Assembly: GCA_963787675.1 (NCBI GenBank)
Contig: CAWBDV010000007.1
Span: 1,116,001 to 1,180,000, forward strand
Source: JAJPKK01 sp963787675
GTDB taxonomy: Bacteria; Pseudomonadota; Alphaproteobacteria; Rhizobiales; Xanthobacteraceae
Direction: 5' to 3'
Length of the DNA stretch: 64,000 bases
Below the pieces are notes generated by a model. That model was not told the DNA's origin. It was given only the letters and a program-made list of their open reading frames with translations, and ran no database searches. Positions 1 through 8,063 of this stretch are shown piece after piece (positions within the stretch are counted from its first letter, which is position 1; every line of letters starts with the position of its first letter). The translations under genes and the position numbers were made by a program.

Positions 1-66
1 TCCGGAAGCGGTTCATCGGCGCGTATTTTGGCGGTGCCGCACCGGCCCGTCAATGCGCGGCGCCCT

Positions 67-148
67 GTAGGGTGTGCAAAGCGAAGCGTGCGCACCGCGG
101 CGAGGCCGAATGGTGCGCACGCGCGTGTCGGCGCTTTGCGCACCCTAC
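67..148. repeat. Palindromic intergenic repeat, copy 1
   Basis: Inverted repeat with arms GTAGGGTGTGCAAAGC (67-82) and GCTTTGCGCACCCTAC (133-148), with secondary GTGCGCACC-type pairings between. Related elements stand at 4727 and 4864. It looks like a REP/BIME-type extragenic palindrome lying just upstream of the receptor gene; no coding role is seen. Confidence 0.75.
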
Positions 149-207
149 AAATTATTGTAAGGCATCTGCGAAATGCGCACGCAATGTGCGCCCGAAAGGG
201 AGGTTCG

Positions 208-1179
208 ATGCGGCGGCGCGATTTCGTGGCGCTGTGCGGCGGTGCGCTCGCGAGCACCGCGACTTTTCCGCTCGCGGCGGCGGAAATCTACCCTAGCCGG
301 CCCATCACCATCATCGTACCGTTCGGTCCCGGCAGCGGCACCGATATCGTCGCGCGCATCATCGGCCAGCATCTCGGGACCGCGCTGAAGGCCAACGTTG
401 TGGTGGACGACCGGCCGGGCGCCAATGGCGGATTAGCTGCCGCATACGTCGCGAAGGCGGCGCCTGACGGCTACACGCTGTTGATGGCGACCAACAGCCC
501 GATGTCGTCGAACCCGTTCCTTCTGAAGAACGTCGGCTACGATCCCGTGAAAGATTTCGCGCCGATCAGCCGGGTCGGCAGTTTCACGCTGCTGCTCGTC
601 GTCCACCCGTCGGTGCCGGCCAAAACCCTTGCAGAGCTGATCGCTTACGCCAAAGCCAACCCCGGCAAGCTCACCTACGCGAGCGGCAACACCTCGGGAA
701 TTCTCGCAGGCGAAACGCTCAAGCATTGGGCCGGCATCGACATTCTCCAGATTCCCTACAAGAGCGTGCCGCCCGCGCTCAACGATACCATTGCCGGGCG
801 AGTGTCGATGGCCTTCACCGATTTGACGCCGGGTATTCCCCACGTCCAATCGGGCAGCGTGCGGGCAATTGCCATCACGCGGCTTAGGCGCAGCGCGTTG
901 CTGCCCGGGGTGCCGACGTTCGACGAATCGGGGCTTAAGGATTTCGAGGTCGAATCATGGGCCGGCATGTTCGCACCGGCGGGCACGCCATCGGACATCG
1001 TGGCGCGACTAAGTGTCGAGACTCGCAAGATCGTCGAGATGCCGGAGGTGAAGGCGCAGATCGCCCAGATCGGCTTCGAGATTTTCGGCTCGACGCCGCA
1101 GGAGCTCGGCGCCTTCGTCAAGGATCAGCTCGTTCGCACCGAACGCATGGTGAAAGACGCCGGCATCGAGCCGGAGTGA
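208..1179 (+). CDS. Tripartite tricarboxylate transporter substrate-binding (Bug/TctC) protein
   Basis: Periplasmic solute receptor of the Bug family, which captures carboxylates for TctAB-type transporters or works as an orphan sensor. The ATG at 208 is chosen because AAAGGGAGG lies just upstream and the protein then starts with a Tat-like twin-arginine signal (MRRRDFVAL, cleavage near residue 25). The open frame reaches further upstream, but that stretch is the palindromic repeat. The mature protein begins with YPSRPITIIVPFGPGSGTD and contains DRPGANGG and APDGYTLL, all typical of the family. Length of 323 residues is normal. No tctA or tctB is adjacent, so the receptor is either an orphan or linked to the oxidoreductase genes that follow. 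The ligand cannot be told from sequence. Confidence 0.93.
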   Translation: MRRRDFVALCGGALASTATFPLAAAEIYPSRPITIIVPFGPGSGTDIVARIIGQHLGTALKANVVVDDRPGANGGLAAAYVAKAAPDGYTLLMATNSPMSSNPFLLKNVGYDPVKDFAPISRVGSFTLLLVVHPSVPAKTLAELIAYAKANPGKLTYASGNTSGILAGETLKHWAGIDILQIPYKSVPPALNDTIAGRVSMAFTDLTPGIPHVQSGSVRAIAITRLRRSALLPGVPTFDESGLKDFEVESWAGMFAPAGTPSDIVARLSVETRKIVEMPEVKAQIAQIGFEIFGSTPQELGAFVKDQLVRTERMVKDAGIEPE

Positions 1180-1202
1180 GGCCTCATCCCTCATCGTTGC
1201 AT

Positions 1203-1242
1203 CTTCCTTCCCCTCCCCCGCACGCGGGGGAGGGGAAGGAAG
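1203..1242. terminator. Perfect 18-bp hairpin after the receptor gene
   Basis: Two perfectly complementary 18-base arms (1203-1220 and 1225-1242), C/T-rich then G/A-rich, enclose a CACG loop. It lies 23 bases after the stop codon. There is no T-tract, so it could stall polymerase, protect the mRNA 3' end or be another extragenic palindrome. Confidence 0.5.
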
Positions 1243-1388
1243 CTGCGCGAGCAAAGCGTTTCGCTGTGATCGCATCACAGGCACGCTTCATTGAGCAGAG
1301 CGAATTCAATAATTGCTGGAATTGCGATAGTCTTGCGAAACATACCGATGCGCGATGTCGCGACGCATCGGCGGCGGGAGGGAACTCG

Positions 1389-1952
1389 ATGCACGACATT
1401 GCTCGGCGCAGCTTTATCAAGGGCGCCTCGATCGGTGCACTCGCTTTCACCGTCGGTGGCATCGAAGTCATGCTGACGCCGAAGGAGGCGCGCACTCAGG
1501 GCGTGCCTCTGCGTGTGCTCAACTCCGCCGAAGCCGAGACGCTCGAAGCCGTCGGCGACATGCTGGCGATCGGGGCGAAGGACGCCGGCATCGCTCACTT
1601 CGTCGATCAGCAGCTCACGGTGCCGCCGCCTTATGCGCTCTTGAGCCTGCGCGTTTCGGAATTCCGTCCGCCCTACGTTGACTTCTACCGTGATGCGCTT
1701 GCGGCGCTCGAAAGCTCGGCGAAGGCGGTTCACAGCCGCAAGTTTAGCGAATTCAGCGAGGCCGAAAAACTCGAATTCGTCGACCTCCTCAGCCACCATG
1801 AAATCGAGGCCTGGGACGGCAAGGCGACGCAGACGCTGGTCTACGCGACGCTGCGCAACGACGCCGTCGATGTGGTCTACGGTACCGTCGATGGTTTCGC
1901 ACGGATCGGCGTGCCCTACCTTCCGCACATCCTGCCGGAAAGGAAGTGGTGA
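1389..1952 (+). CDS. Gluconate 2-dehydrogenase subunit 3-family protein (GMC oxidoreductase small subunit)
   Basis: Small subunit that accompanies membrane- or periplasm-associated GMC flavoprotein dehydrogenases. The ATG at 1389 follows GGCGGGAGGG, and the product (187 residues) starts with a Tat-type signal, ARRSFIKGASIGALAF, which exports the folded complex. The body (LNSAEAETLEAVGDMLAIGAKDAGIAHFVDQQL) matches the subunit 3 family. Its stop codon is one base before the ATG of the flavoprotein, so the two are translated together. The longer frame upstream of 1389 overlaps the hairpin and receptor gene and is not credible as coding. Confidence 0.88.
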   Translation: MHDIARRSFIKGASIGALAFTVGGIEVMLTPKEARTQGVPLRVLNSAEAETLEAVGDMLAIGAKDAGIAHFVDQQLTVPPPYALLSLRVSEFRPPYVDFYRDALAALESSAKAVHSRKFSEFSEAEKLEFVDLLSHHEIEAWDGKATQTLVYATLRNDAVDVVYGTVDGFARIGVPYLPHILPERKW

Positions 1953-1953
1953 G

Positions 1954-3528
1954 ATGGCAAACGAGAAAGTCGATGCCGTCATCGTCGGCGCCGGCGCGTC
2001 CGGCGGGGTGTTCGCGTCCGTGCTCGCGCGCGCCGGCAAGAAGATCGTGCTGCTAGAGCAGGGGCCGGACTGGCAGATGAGCGATCTCATCAGCTCCGAT
2101 ATCTGGAGCCGGCGCATCAAGGGCGCCGGTCCCGCGGTGATCTACGACGGCAAACATCCGGTCGGCCGCACCGGCGACATGGGCTGGGGCACCGGCGGCG
2201 CCGCGCTGCATTTCTCTGCGAATTTTCCGCGCCTGTTGCCGGACGATTTCACCATGAAGTCGGATCACGGCCGCGGGCTCGACTGGCCGATCTCCTATGC
2301 GGACCTCGCGCCGTTCTACGATCGGGTCGCCGAGGAGATCGGCGTGTCGGGCGACGCGAAAGCCGAGGAGCGCTGGCGCCCCGCCGGCGCGCCTTATCCG
2401 ATGCCGCCGCTCAAATCCTTCCGCTACAGCGACGTGTGGCTGCCGGGATTTGCCGCGGAGGGACTGACCATGGTTCCCGGCCCGGTCGGCATCAACAGCG
2501 TCGACTACAAAGGGCGACCTGCCTGCATCTATGACGGCTGGTGCAATGCCGGATGTCCAACCGGCGCGCTTGCGAATCCGCAGGCGCGCTATCTCGGCGA
2601 GGCGCGCCGCATGGGTGCGGACGTGCGGACGTTCAGTTACGTGACGCGCGTGCTCACGAATGGCGCGGGCGATCGCGTCACCGGGGTTGAATATTTCGAC
2701 GACCAGAGGGAGCGCCAAGTCCAGGAGGCGACGGTCGTCATTCTCGTGGCATTCGCGTCGCAGAACCCGCGCATCATGTTCAATTCGCGGACCGACAAGC
2801 ATCCGAACGGACTGGCGAATTGCAGCGGACTTTTGGGCAAGCATCTCACCGCCCACGGCAGCGCAACGGTGACCGGCATTTTCGACGGCGATGTCGAGAA
2901 CTATCGCGGTTCGAACGGGTACAATTACATCACTTACGATCGCCATCCGAAGACGATCCGCAAGGATGCCTTCGGCTCAACGTTCTGGAGCACGACGGCG
3001 CCGTTCAAGCCTAACGATGCCCGCGGCATGGCGGCGGTGCGGCCCGATCTGTGGGGCGCCGAGCTCGACGAATTCATGAAGGTGAAGGCGCGCGGCCTCT
3101 CCCGCATCACTGCGATTCTCGAGGAATTGCCGAGCCTCGAAAACCGGGTCGAGCCTGCGGCGGAGAAGGACGAATTCGGTTTCCCACTCATACGTCTCGT
3201 CCACACGTTCGGCCAGGACGCGATCGGTCTCTGGAATGCGGCGATTGCCGAAGGCTCCGCGATCGCGAAGGCCGCCGGCGCCAAGGAAGTGTGGCCCGCG
3301 AAAGCGATCGGGTCGCAGCATCTGCTCGGCGGCACGATCATGGGGAAGGGCGCCGCGGATTCCGTCGTCAACAGCTTCGGCCAGACCCACGAGATTGCCA
3401 ATCTCTACGTCGCCGGCTGCGGCATCTTTCCGACTACGGGCGCGGCAAATCCGACCTTCACGCTCTACGCGCTGTCGCTGCGCGGCGCCGAACAGCTTGC
3501 GGCCAACTGGAGCAGCATCGCCGGGTAA
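1954..3528 (+). CDS. GMC family FAD-dependent oxidoreductase, large subunit
   Basis: Flavoprotein that oxidises an alcohol or sugar substrate with FAD. It starts one base after the small subunit. The 524-residue product has the N-terminal FAD-binding GAGASGG motif (residues 12-18), WGTGGAALHFSAN, and the C-terminal QHLLGGTIMG with the catalytic histidine, followed by TGAANPTFT, as in the gluconate/sorbose dehydrogenase branch. It has no signal peptide, consistent with piggy-back Tat export on its partner. No cytochrome c subunit follows, so the electron acceptor is unknown. The substrate cannot be predicted. Confidence 0.93.
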   Translation: MANEKVDAVIVGAGASGGVFASVLARAGKKIVLLEQGPDWQMSDLISSDIWSRRIKGAGPAVIYDGKHPVGRTGDMGWGTGGAALHFSANFPRLLPDDFTMKSDHGRGLDWPISYADLAPFYDRVAEEIGVSGDAKAEERWRPAGAPYPMPPLKSFRYSDVWLPGFAAEGLTMVPGPVGINSVDYKGRPACIYDGWCNAGCPTGALANPQARYLGEARRMGADVRTFSYVTRVLTNGAGDRVTGVEYFDDQRERQVQEATVVILVAFASQNPRIMFNSRTDKHPNGLANCSGLLGKHLTAHGSATVTGIFDGDVENYRGSNGYNYITYDRHPKTIRKDAFGSTFWSTTAPFKPNDARGMAAVRPDLWGAELDEFMKVKARGLSRITAILEELPSLENRVEPAAEKDEFGFPLIRLVHTFGQDAIGLWNAAIAEGSAIAKAAGAKEVWPAKAIGSQHLLGGTIMGKGAADSVVNSFGQTHEIANLYVAGCGIFPTTGAANPTFTLYALSLRGAEQLAANWSSIAG

Positions 3529-3576
3529 CGCCCGTTTTTTCAGGATGGCGACGCATTTACTAACGGAGGAAACGAC

Positions 3577-4696
3577 ATGCGTAATCTGCGAAGCTCCGCA
3601 TTGTGTGGCTTTGTCCTCGCTGTAGCGTGCGCTGCGCCAGCCGCAGCGCAGATGGCAGCCTCGGCGAGCGAGGATTTCGCTGCGATTGAGGCGCGAGAGA
3701 ATGCAGCAAACGCCAAGGCTGGACCGCGCGTCGTCCCTGGACGTGCGATCCCGGTGCCTAACACGGTCAGCCCGGAGCTGCGGGCATCGATTGCGGCGCC
3801 CTATCGCGTGCCCAATTGGGATGCCGATCCGAAGAGTTCCGGCCGAGTGGAAAGCGCTGATTAACAAGCTCGCTGACGCCGGCGCGCCAGCGCGCCGCGA
3901 AGCGCGCGAGAAGCTCGGCGTGACCATGGAGCCGACGGTGATCGGCGGCGTCAAAGCGTTCATTTTGACCCCGAAGGAGATCAAGCCCGAAAACCGCAAT
4001 CGGTTGCTCGTCCACGTGCACGGCGGCGGCTACGTCTATGCGCCGGGCGAAGCGGGTACCGCCGAAGGCACGCTGATGGCCGCCTACGGCGGATACAAGG
4101 TCATTTCGTTCGATTACCGCATGCCGCCGGATTTCCCCTATCCCGCTGCTATGGATGATGCCATGGCCGTGTGGAAGGCCGCGATCCAGATGCAGAATCC
4201 CCGCAACATGGCGATCTTCGGCACGTCGACCGGCGGCGGCATGACGCTGGCGATGATCCTGCGCGCCAAACAGGAAGGTCTGCCGTTGCCGGCCGCGATC
4301 GCGCCGGGCACGCCTTGGTCGGATTTGACCGAGACCGGCGACACCTACAAGACGAACGAATGGCTCGACAATGTTCTGGTGAGTTACAACGGCTACCTCG
4401 TCCGCGCGGCCAAGCTTTACGCCAACGGGCACGACCTCAAAGACCCGCAACTTTCACCGATCTACGGCGACTTCCACGGCTTCCCGCCGGCGATCCTCAC
4501 CAGCGGCACGCGCGATTTGTTCTTAAGTCTTACGGTTCTCACGCACCGCAAGCTTCGCCAAGCCGGCGTCGAGGCTGAGTTGCAAGTCTACGAGGGCATG
4601 TCGCACGCGCAGTATAATTTCGATGCCTTCGCGCCGGAGACGAAGGAGGCCTTCACCGAGATCGCGCAGTTCTTCGACAAGCATCTCGGAAAGTAG
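3577..4696 (+). pseudogene. Secreted alpha/beta hydrolase (HSL-type esterase), frameshifted
   Basis: One gene is split by a single-base shift near 3840. Frame 1 (ATG 3577, with a GGAGG upstream) gives a Sec signal peptide and the N-terminus up to NWDADPKS. The next frame continues with AEWKALINKLAD and runs to the stop at 4696. The second part holds the oxyanion motif HGGGY, the nucleophile motif GTSTGG (Ser), and the Asp and His contexts GTRDLF and MSHAQYN of the hormone-sensitive-lipase family. One base must be removed around TTCCGGCC to rejoin the frames, so either the gene is newly inactivated or the sequence has an indel error. It follows the GMC genes at 48 bases and may belong to the same unit. 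Confidence 0.85.
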
Positions 4697-4726
4697 CAGC
4701 GCGAGGCCGAGTCCGCGTCAAAGACC

Positions 4727-4837
4727 GTAGGGTGCGCAAAGCGAAGCGTGCGCACCGTTCGTGCGTGGAAGGTGCGCACGGCGGAGCAAAGTCATTGCCG
4801 ATAATTGGCAGTCCGTGGCCGCCTTTGCGCACCCTAC
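4727..4837. repeat. Palindromic intergenic repeat, copy 2
   Basis: Arms GTAGGGTGCGCAAA (4727-4740) and TTTGCGCACCCTAC (4824-4837) match copy 1 at 67-148, including the GCGAAGCGTGCGCACC block next to the left arm. It sits between convergent genes. Confidence 0.75.
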
Positions 4838-4863
4838 GAAGCCGCGCCGTAGGTGATATCGCC

Positions 4864-4905
4864 GTAGGGTGTGCAAAGCGCGGGCATGCCCGCGCGTGCC
4901 CACCG
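4864..4905. repeat. Palindromic intergenic repeat, copy 3 (partial)
   Basis: Begins with the same GTAGGGTGTGCAAAGCG block as copies 1 and 2, then an exact 18-base palindrome GCGCGGGCATGCCCGCGC (4878-4895). A degenerate right arm runs into the 3' end of the ligase gene. Could serve as a bidirectional terminator for the convergent genes. Confidence 0.65.
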
Positions 4906-4929
4906 TTCCCGCGCGCGACGCTGCGCAGG

Positions 4930-5883
4930 CTACATCGCGAGCGTTTTGCGCACGCCCTGCGGCCAATCGGACACCTTGGTGCCGTGGACTGCGAACAGCG
5001 CGAGCGCGAGCCGGTCCATGCCGAATGCGACGCACGCCGTGTGCGCGAGTTCGCCGTTCCTATTGCGCAGATCCCAGGCGTGGCCGAAATGGTCGCGGTG
5101 ATAGTTGAAGCTCATGCACGCGGTCGGCCGCTCCTGCGAGCGCAGCGGAATCAGAAGCTCGAACTTCAGCATCTGCTCCACCTGGCTCGCCGCGATGATT
5201 TTCGCGGCGCGGCCGAAGAACGGATCGCTCGCCGGCGCGATGCGGTACGGCAGCGCGAGCCCGTCCGCGATTTCCTTGGCAAGGTCGACCCAGCGTGCGC
5301 GGAACGCGGTGGCATCGGCTGGCGTGCCCATGAAGACGTATTCGCGCATACGGAACGACTGCAGCCGATCGACTTCGAAGGTCGCTTCGCGGCGAAAGCA
5401 GTAAGACTCGACGTCGAACTTCAGACCCGTGGCAGGAAGAGCGCCGCGCGCCGCCGCCATCGGATAAAGCGGATAGCAGGCGGCGGGCGTAAGCACGAGA
5501 TCGGTCGCCTTCACTGCATCGGTCCATTCGGCGCCGGCATTGTAGCGGCCGACTGCGGCGGTGATCTCGGCTTCGTCGCCATGGAGGCCGCACACGCAGC
5601 CGAGGAGATTCGGAAAGCTGTGCAGGTAGCCCGACTTCTCCACCACGTGACGATTTATCACGGGCGGGAAACGCACCACCTCGGTGTCAGCCTCCCGATG
5701 CCGTGAAATCAGCCGCGACAATCCTTCGATTGCATTCTCGAAGGCGGCGGTGCGGGCAAACACCCCGTTGCTTGCCGTCGGCTGCAACACGGTTCTGCCG
5801 AGCGGGTCGAGCGGATCACCGGAGACGTTCCTATCGGCGCCCTTCGTCAATGCGGCTGTGGCGCCGTCGAATGATTTTGCCAT
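4930..5883 (-). CDS. Amino acid--[acyl-carrier-protein] ligase (class II seryl-tRNA-synthetase-like)
   Basis: Activates a small amino acid with ATP and transfers it to the phosphopantetheine arm of a carrier protein rather than to tRNA. It is a truncated class II aminoacyl-tRNA synthetase catalytic core of 317 residues. Motif 2 is seen as CFRREATFEVDR and motif 3 as CVAFGMDRLALALF. Candidate zinc ligands C136 (TPAACYPLYP), E181 (FRMREYVFMG) and C284 (HTACVAFGMDR) keep the spacing known for the Bradyrhizobium enzymes. There is no tRNA-binding N-terminal arm, as expected for this family. The start at 5883 has AGGGA upstream. The flavoprotein gene lies 38 bases upstream on the same strand, and the carrier protein is divergent at 7577. 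The amino acid (glycine or alanine in known members) cannot be decided here. Confidence 0.93.
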   Translation of the reverse strand: MAKSFDGATAALTKGADRNVSGDPLDPLGRTVLQPTASNGVFARTAAFENAIEGLSRLISRHREADTEVVRFPPVINRHVVEKSGYLHSFPNLLGCVCGLHGDEAEITAAVGRYNAGAEWTDAVKATDLVLTPAACYPLYPMAAARGALPATGLKFDVESYCFRREATFEVDRLQSFRMREYVFMGTPADATAFRARWVDLAKEIADGLALPYRIAPASDPFFGRAAKIIAASQVEQMLKFELLIPLRSQERPTACMSFNYHRDHFGHAWDLRNRNGELAHTACVAFGMDRLALALFAVHGTKVSDWPQGVRKTLAM

Positions 5884-5921
5884 GACACCCTGTCCCTCTG
5901 TTTGACGCCGTTTAGTTTTTG

Positions 5922-7115
5922 TTACGCGCGCAGGCGGGCCGGTGTTTCCACCAGCAGTGCCGCGTTCGCCGCGTTGGCGAGGATGCGGTCGTTGTTGATC
6001 ATGATCGGCGCCGACAGGACGTCGCGCAGATGCCGCGTGACGCTGAACTCGCCATCATTTCGGTAACCGGCGAGGCCGCACGCCTGGAGCGCGCTCATCA
6101 CCGTCTTGCCGGCAAGCTCGGACGCATTCACCTTGAGCAGGTTCATCGCCGCCTGGAAATCGAGCGCTTCGAGTTGAGCGCCGTTGTCGGCCGCGGCTTC
6201 AAATCGTTGCAGTTCGGATGCGATCATTCCGCGCAGCATGCGCAGTTCACCGGTCGCGCGGGTCAGATGCGCCGCGCCGGGCGGCAATTGGCCGCCGCTC
6301 TTGCGGGCGGCATTGCGCATGAAGCGCCGCGCCCGCTCGACCGCGCCGGCTGCCACACCCGACCACACGGCGCTCCATGTCAGATGCGCGATCGGTACCA
6401 TCGATTGGGCGAGGATTGCCTGGTAGGGCAACGGCAGCACCTGTTCGGTGCCGCCCGTTCCCGTGAGGCGGAAGCCGGCGCTGCAGGTGCCGCGCATGCC
6501 AAGGGCGTCCCACGCGATGGTCCGCTCCAGGCAGTAGTCGCCCTGAGCGAATGCCACCAGCACCTGATCGGAGGCCGGCGCATCGGGCGCGCGCCGCGCC
6601 GTGGTCAGGATGGCGTTTGCCTCTGCGCCGTAGGACACGACGGCAGCGTTCTTTACAAGTTTGATACCGGCGCCGTCGCCTTCCACCGCGCAGGCACTGG
6701 CGCGCAAGTCGCCGCCGCCGATGCCGTCAGTGGTCGAAGAGGCGATGAGCATTTGTTCGGCGCAAAGTCGGCGCAGCAGCCGCTCGTGCCAGGGAACTCC
6801 GCGCGCGTGGCGCACCGTGATCGCGACCATGATCTGATGCATCGCGTAGATCATCGCGGTCGAGGCGCAGGCGCGGCCGAGCATGTAGCAGACGTCGACG
6901 ACATCGGAGATGGTGGCGCCCTCGCCACCGAGATCGGCCGGCACGAGAATGCTCATCAATCGCTCGGCTCGCAGTGCGGCGAATGATTCCGCAGGGAAGC
7001 GTGCCTGCTGATCGACGCCATCTGCGGCGGCCGCCGCGGCGGCCGCGGCAATCTCGGCGCGTCGCGTCAGGTCGGCGACGGCCGGTGAGATCGGCGGTGA
7101 AATGTGAGCCGTCAT
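5922..7115 (-). CDS. Acyl-CoA dehydrogenase-like flavoprotein of the aa:carrier-protein cluster
   Basis: Acyl-CoA dehydrogenase fold protein of about 397 residues, expected to bind FAD and to act on the aminoacyl or acyl group held by the neighbouring carrier protein; its real substrate is unknown. Family features include the helical N-terminal part with an Ala-rich stretch, LVPADLGGEGATISDVVDVCYMLG, and the region FMRNAARKSGGQLPPGAAHLTRATGELRMLRGM. The ATG at 7115 is preferred because GGAG lies 7 bases upstream; another ATG at 7148 is in frame with a weaker AAGAAG. It is followed at 38 bases by the ligase gene, so both are likely cotranscribed. Confidence 0.85.
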   Translation of the reverse strand: MTAHISPPISPAVADLTRRAEIAAAAAAAAADGVDQQARFPAESFAALRAERLMSILVPADLGGEGATISDVVDVCYMLGRACASTAMIYAMHQIMVAITVRHARGVPWHERLLRRLCAEQMLIASSTTDGIGGGDLRASACAVEGDGAGIKLVKNAAVVSYGAEANAILTTARRAPDAPASDQVLVAFAQGDYCLERTIAWDALGMRGTCSAGFRLTGTGGTEQVLPLPYQAILAQSMVPIAHLTWSAVWSGVAAGAVERARRFMRNAARKSGGQLPPGAAHLTRATGELRMLRGMIASELQRFEAAADNGAQLEALDFQAAMNLLKVNASELAGKTVMSALQACGLAGYRNDGEFSVTRHLRDVLSAPIMINNDRILANAANAALLVETPARLRA

Positions 7116-7148
7116 GATGCGCTCCGTTTCGATCGTGGCATCGGTCAT

Positions 7149-7576
7149 GGTTCTTCTTGTGTTTGATGTGAGACGACATCCCCGTGTCGTTCGCCCGACA
7201 AATTGCGATGACTGGCGTAAACAGCAAGTAACGACCGCGAGATATCGTTCGCGATGGTTATCGCGCGTTAGCGATTGTTGTCGCTCGTTATTGAGGCAGT
7301 GCTGGTGCGCATTTGGCATGCTTAATAAATCATCGGCCGGCTTCGACAGAATCGATTCAAGTTATAATGATTTGAATATCAAAAATTACATGATCCTTTG
7401 ACATGACCACCGCGCGGATCAATCATCGCTACAAATTAACCGAATGCCGATAGACGAATTGAGGTCGCGCGCGTTTGCCGCTAACCCCGTGCGCGAGATG
7501 GATCGTCGCGCGTCACGGGTCTGGAAATCCGCGTGTGACCACAGCGCGCATTGGAACTTCAGGGGGTCGCAAGATC
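7149..7576. other. Divergent intergenic region between flavoprotein and carrier-protein genes
   Basis: About 430 bases without a convincing gene. It is AT-richer than its surroundings (for example 7355-7395), as expected for divergent promoters. No clear operator or riboswitch was recognised. Confidence 0.5.
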
Positions 7577-7915
7577 ATGTTGGAGAGCGCCACGTTGGAT
7601 AACAGTGTGCCGGTACAGGGGATCGCGCCGCGCGTGGATCGCCGCTCGAACACCCCCGAGGGGAAGATTGCGCGCGTCGTCTATCGGTTGCTCGCGGATC
7701 ACTCGATCGAGCGTACGTTTGGCGACGAGGACGATCTCCGCGACGTTGGCCTGACGTCGCTCGACATGGCGAGTCTCGTGTTGTCGGTCGAAGCGGAATT
7801 CGATCTCCTGATCCCGGAACGCGACATCACGCCGGCAAATTTCCGGACCGTGGCGACGATTACTGAGCTCGTCACGTCGCTCCGAGACCCGAAACTGCTC
7901 GCCGAACGCCGCTAA
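7577..7915 (+). CDS. Acyl carrier protein-like partner of the amino acid ligase
   Basis: Carrier protein of 112 residues with the phosphopantetheine attachment motif DVGLTSLDMASLVLSVE; Ser61 in GLTSLD is the expected modified residue. It is the likely acceptor of the aminoacyl group made by the ligase at 4930-5883. The ATG at 7577 is chosen for the AGGGGG upstream, and residues before it are unlike a carrier protein. The N-terminal 25 residues are an extension relative to a minimal ACP. It is divergent from the flavoprotein gene across a 430-base gap. Confidence 0.9.
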   Translation: MLESATLDNSVPVQGIAPRVDRRSNTPEGKIARVVYRLLADHSIERTFGDEDDLRDVGLTSLDMASLVLSVEAEFDLLIPERDITPANFRTVATITELVTSLRDPKLLAERR

Positions 7916-8063
7916 GGCATCGGCCGCGCCGTCGCGGCGCAACATTTGCGTCCATAGGGCGCTGTGGCCGCGCGGAACTTGGCGCACATTGACGCGCTTC
8001 CAGGCCGTCCGATATCCCGCTATGGTTATACCTGCGCGGGGCGCTTAACCGGGGCGTCCATGC

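Noticed and set aside
2053..3999. Long minus-strand frames opposite the GMC oxidoreductase and esterase genes
   Set aside because: They are shadows of conserved coding sequence; composition is Arg/Ala-rich and no domain is recognisable.
4732..5706. Long plus-strand frame opposite the amino acid ligase gene
   Set aside because: It is antisense to a well-recognised protein, rich in Arg/Ala with no family match, as expected of a GC-rich shadow.
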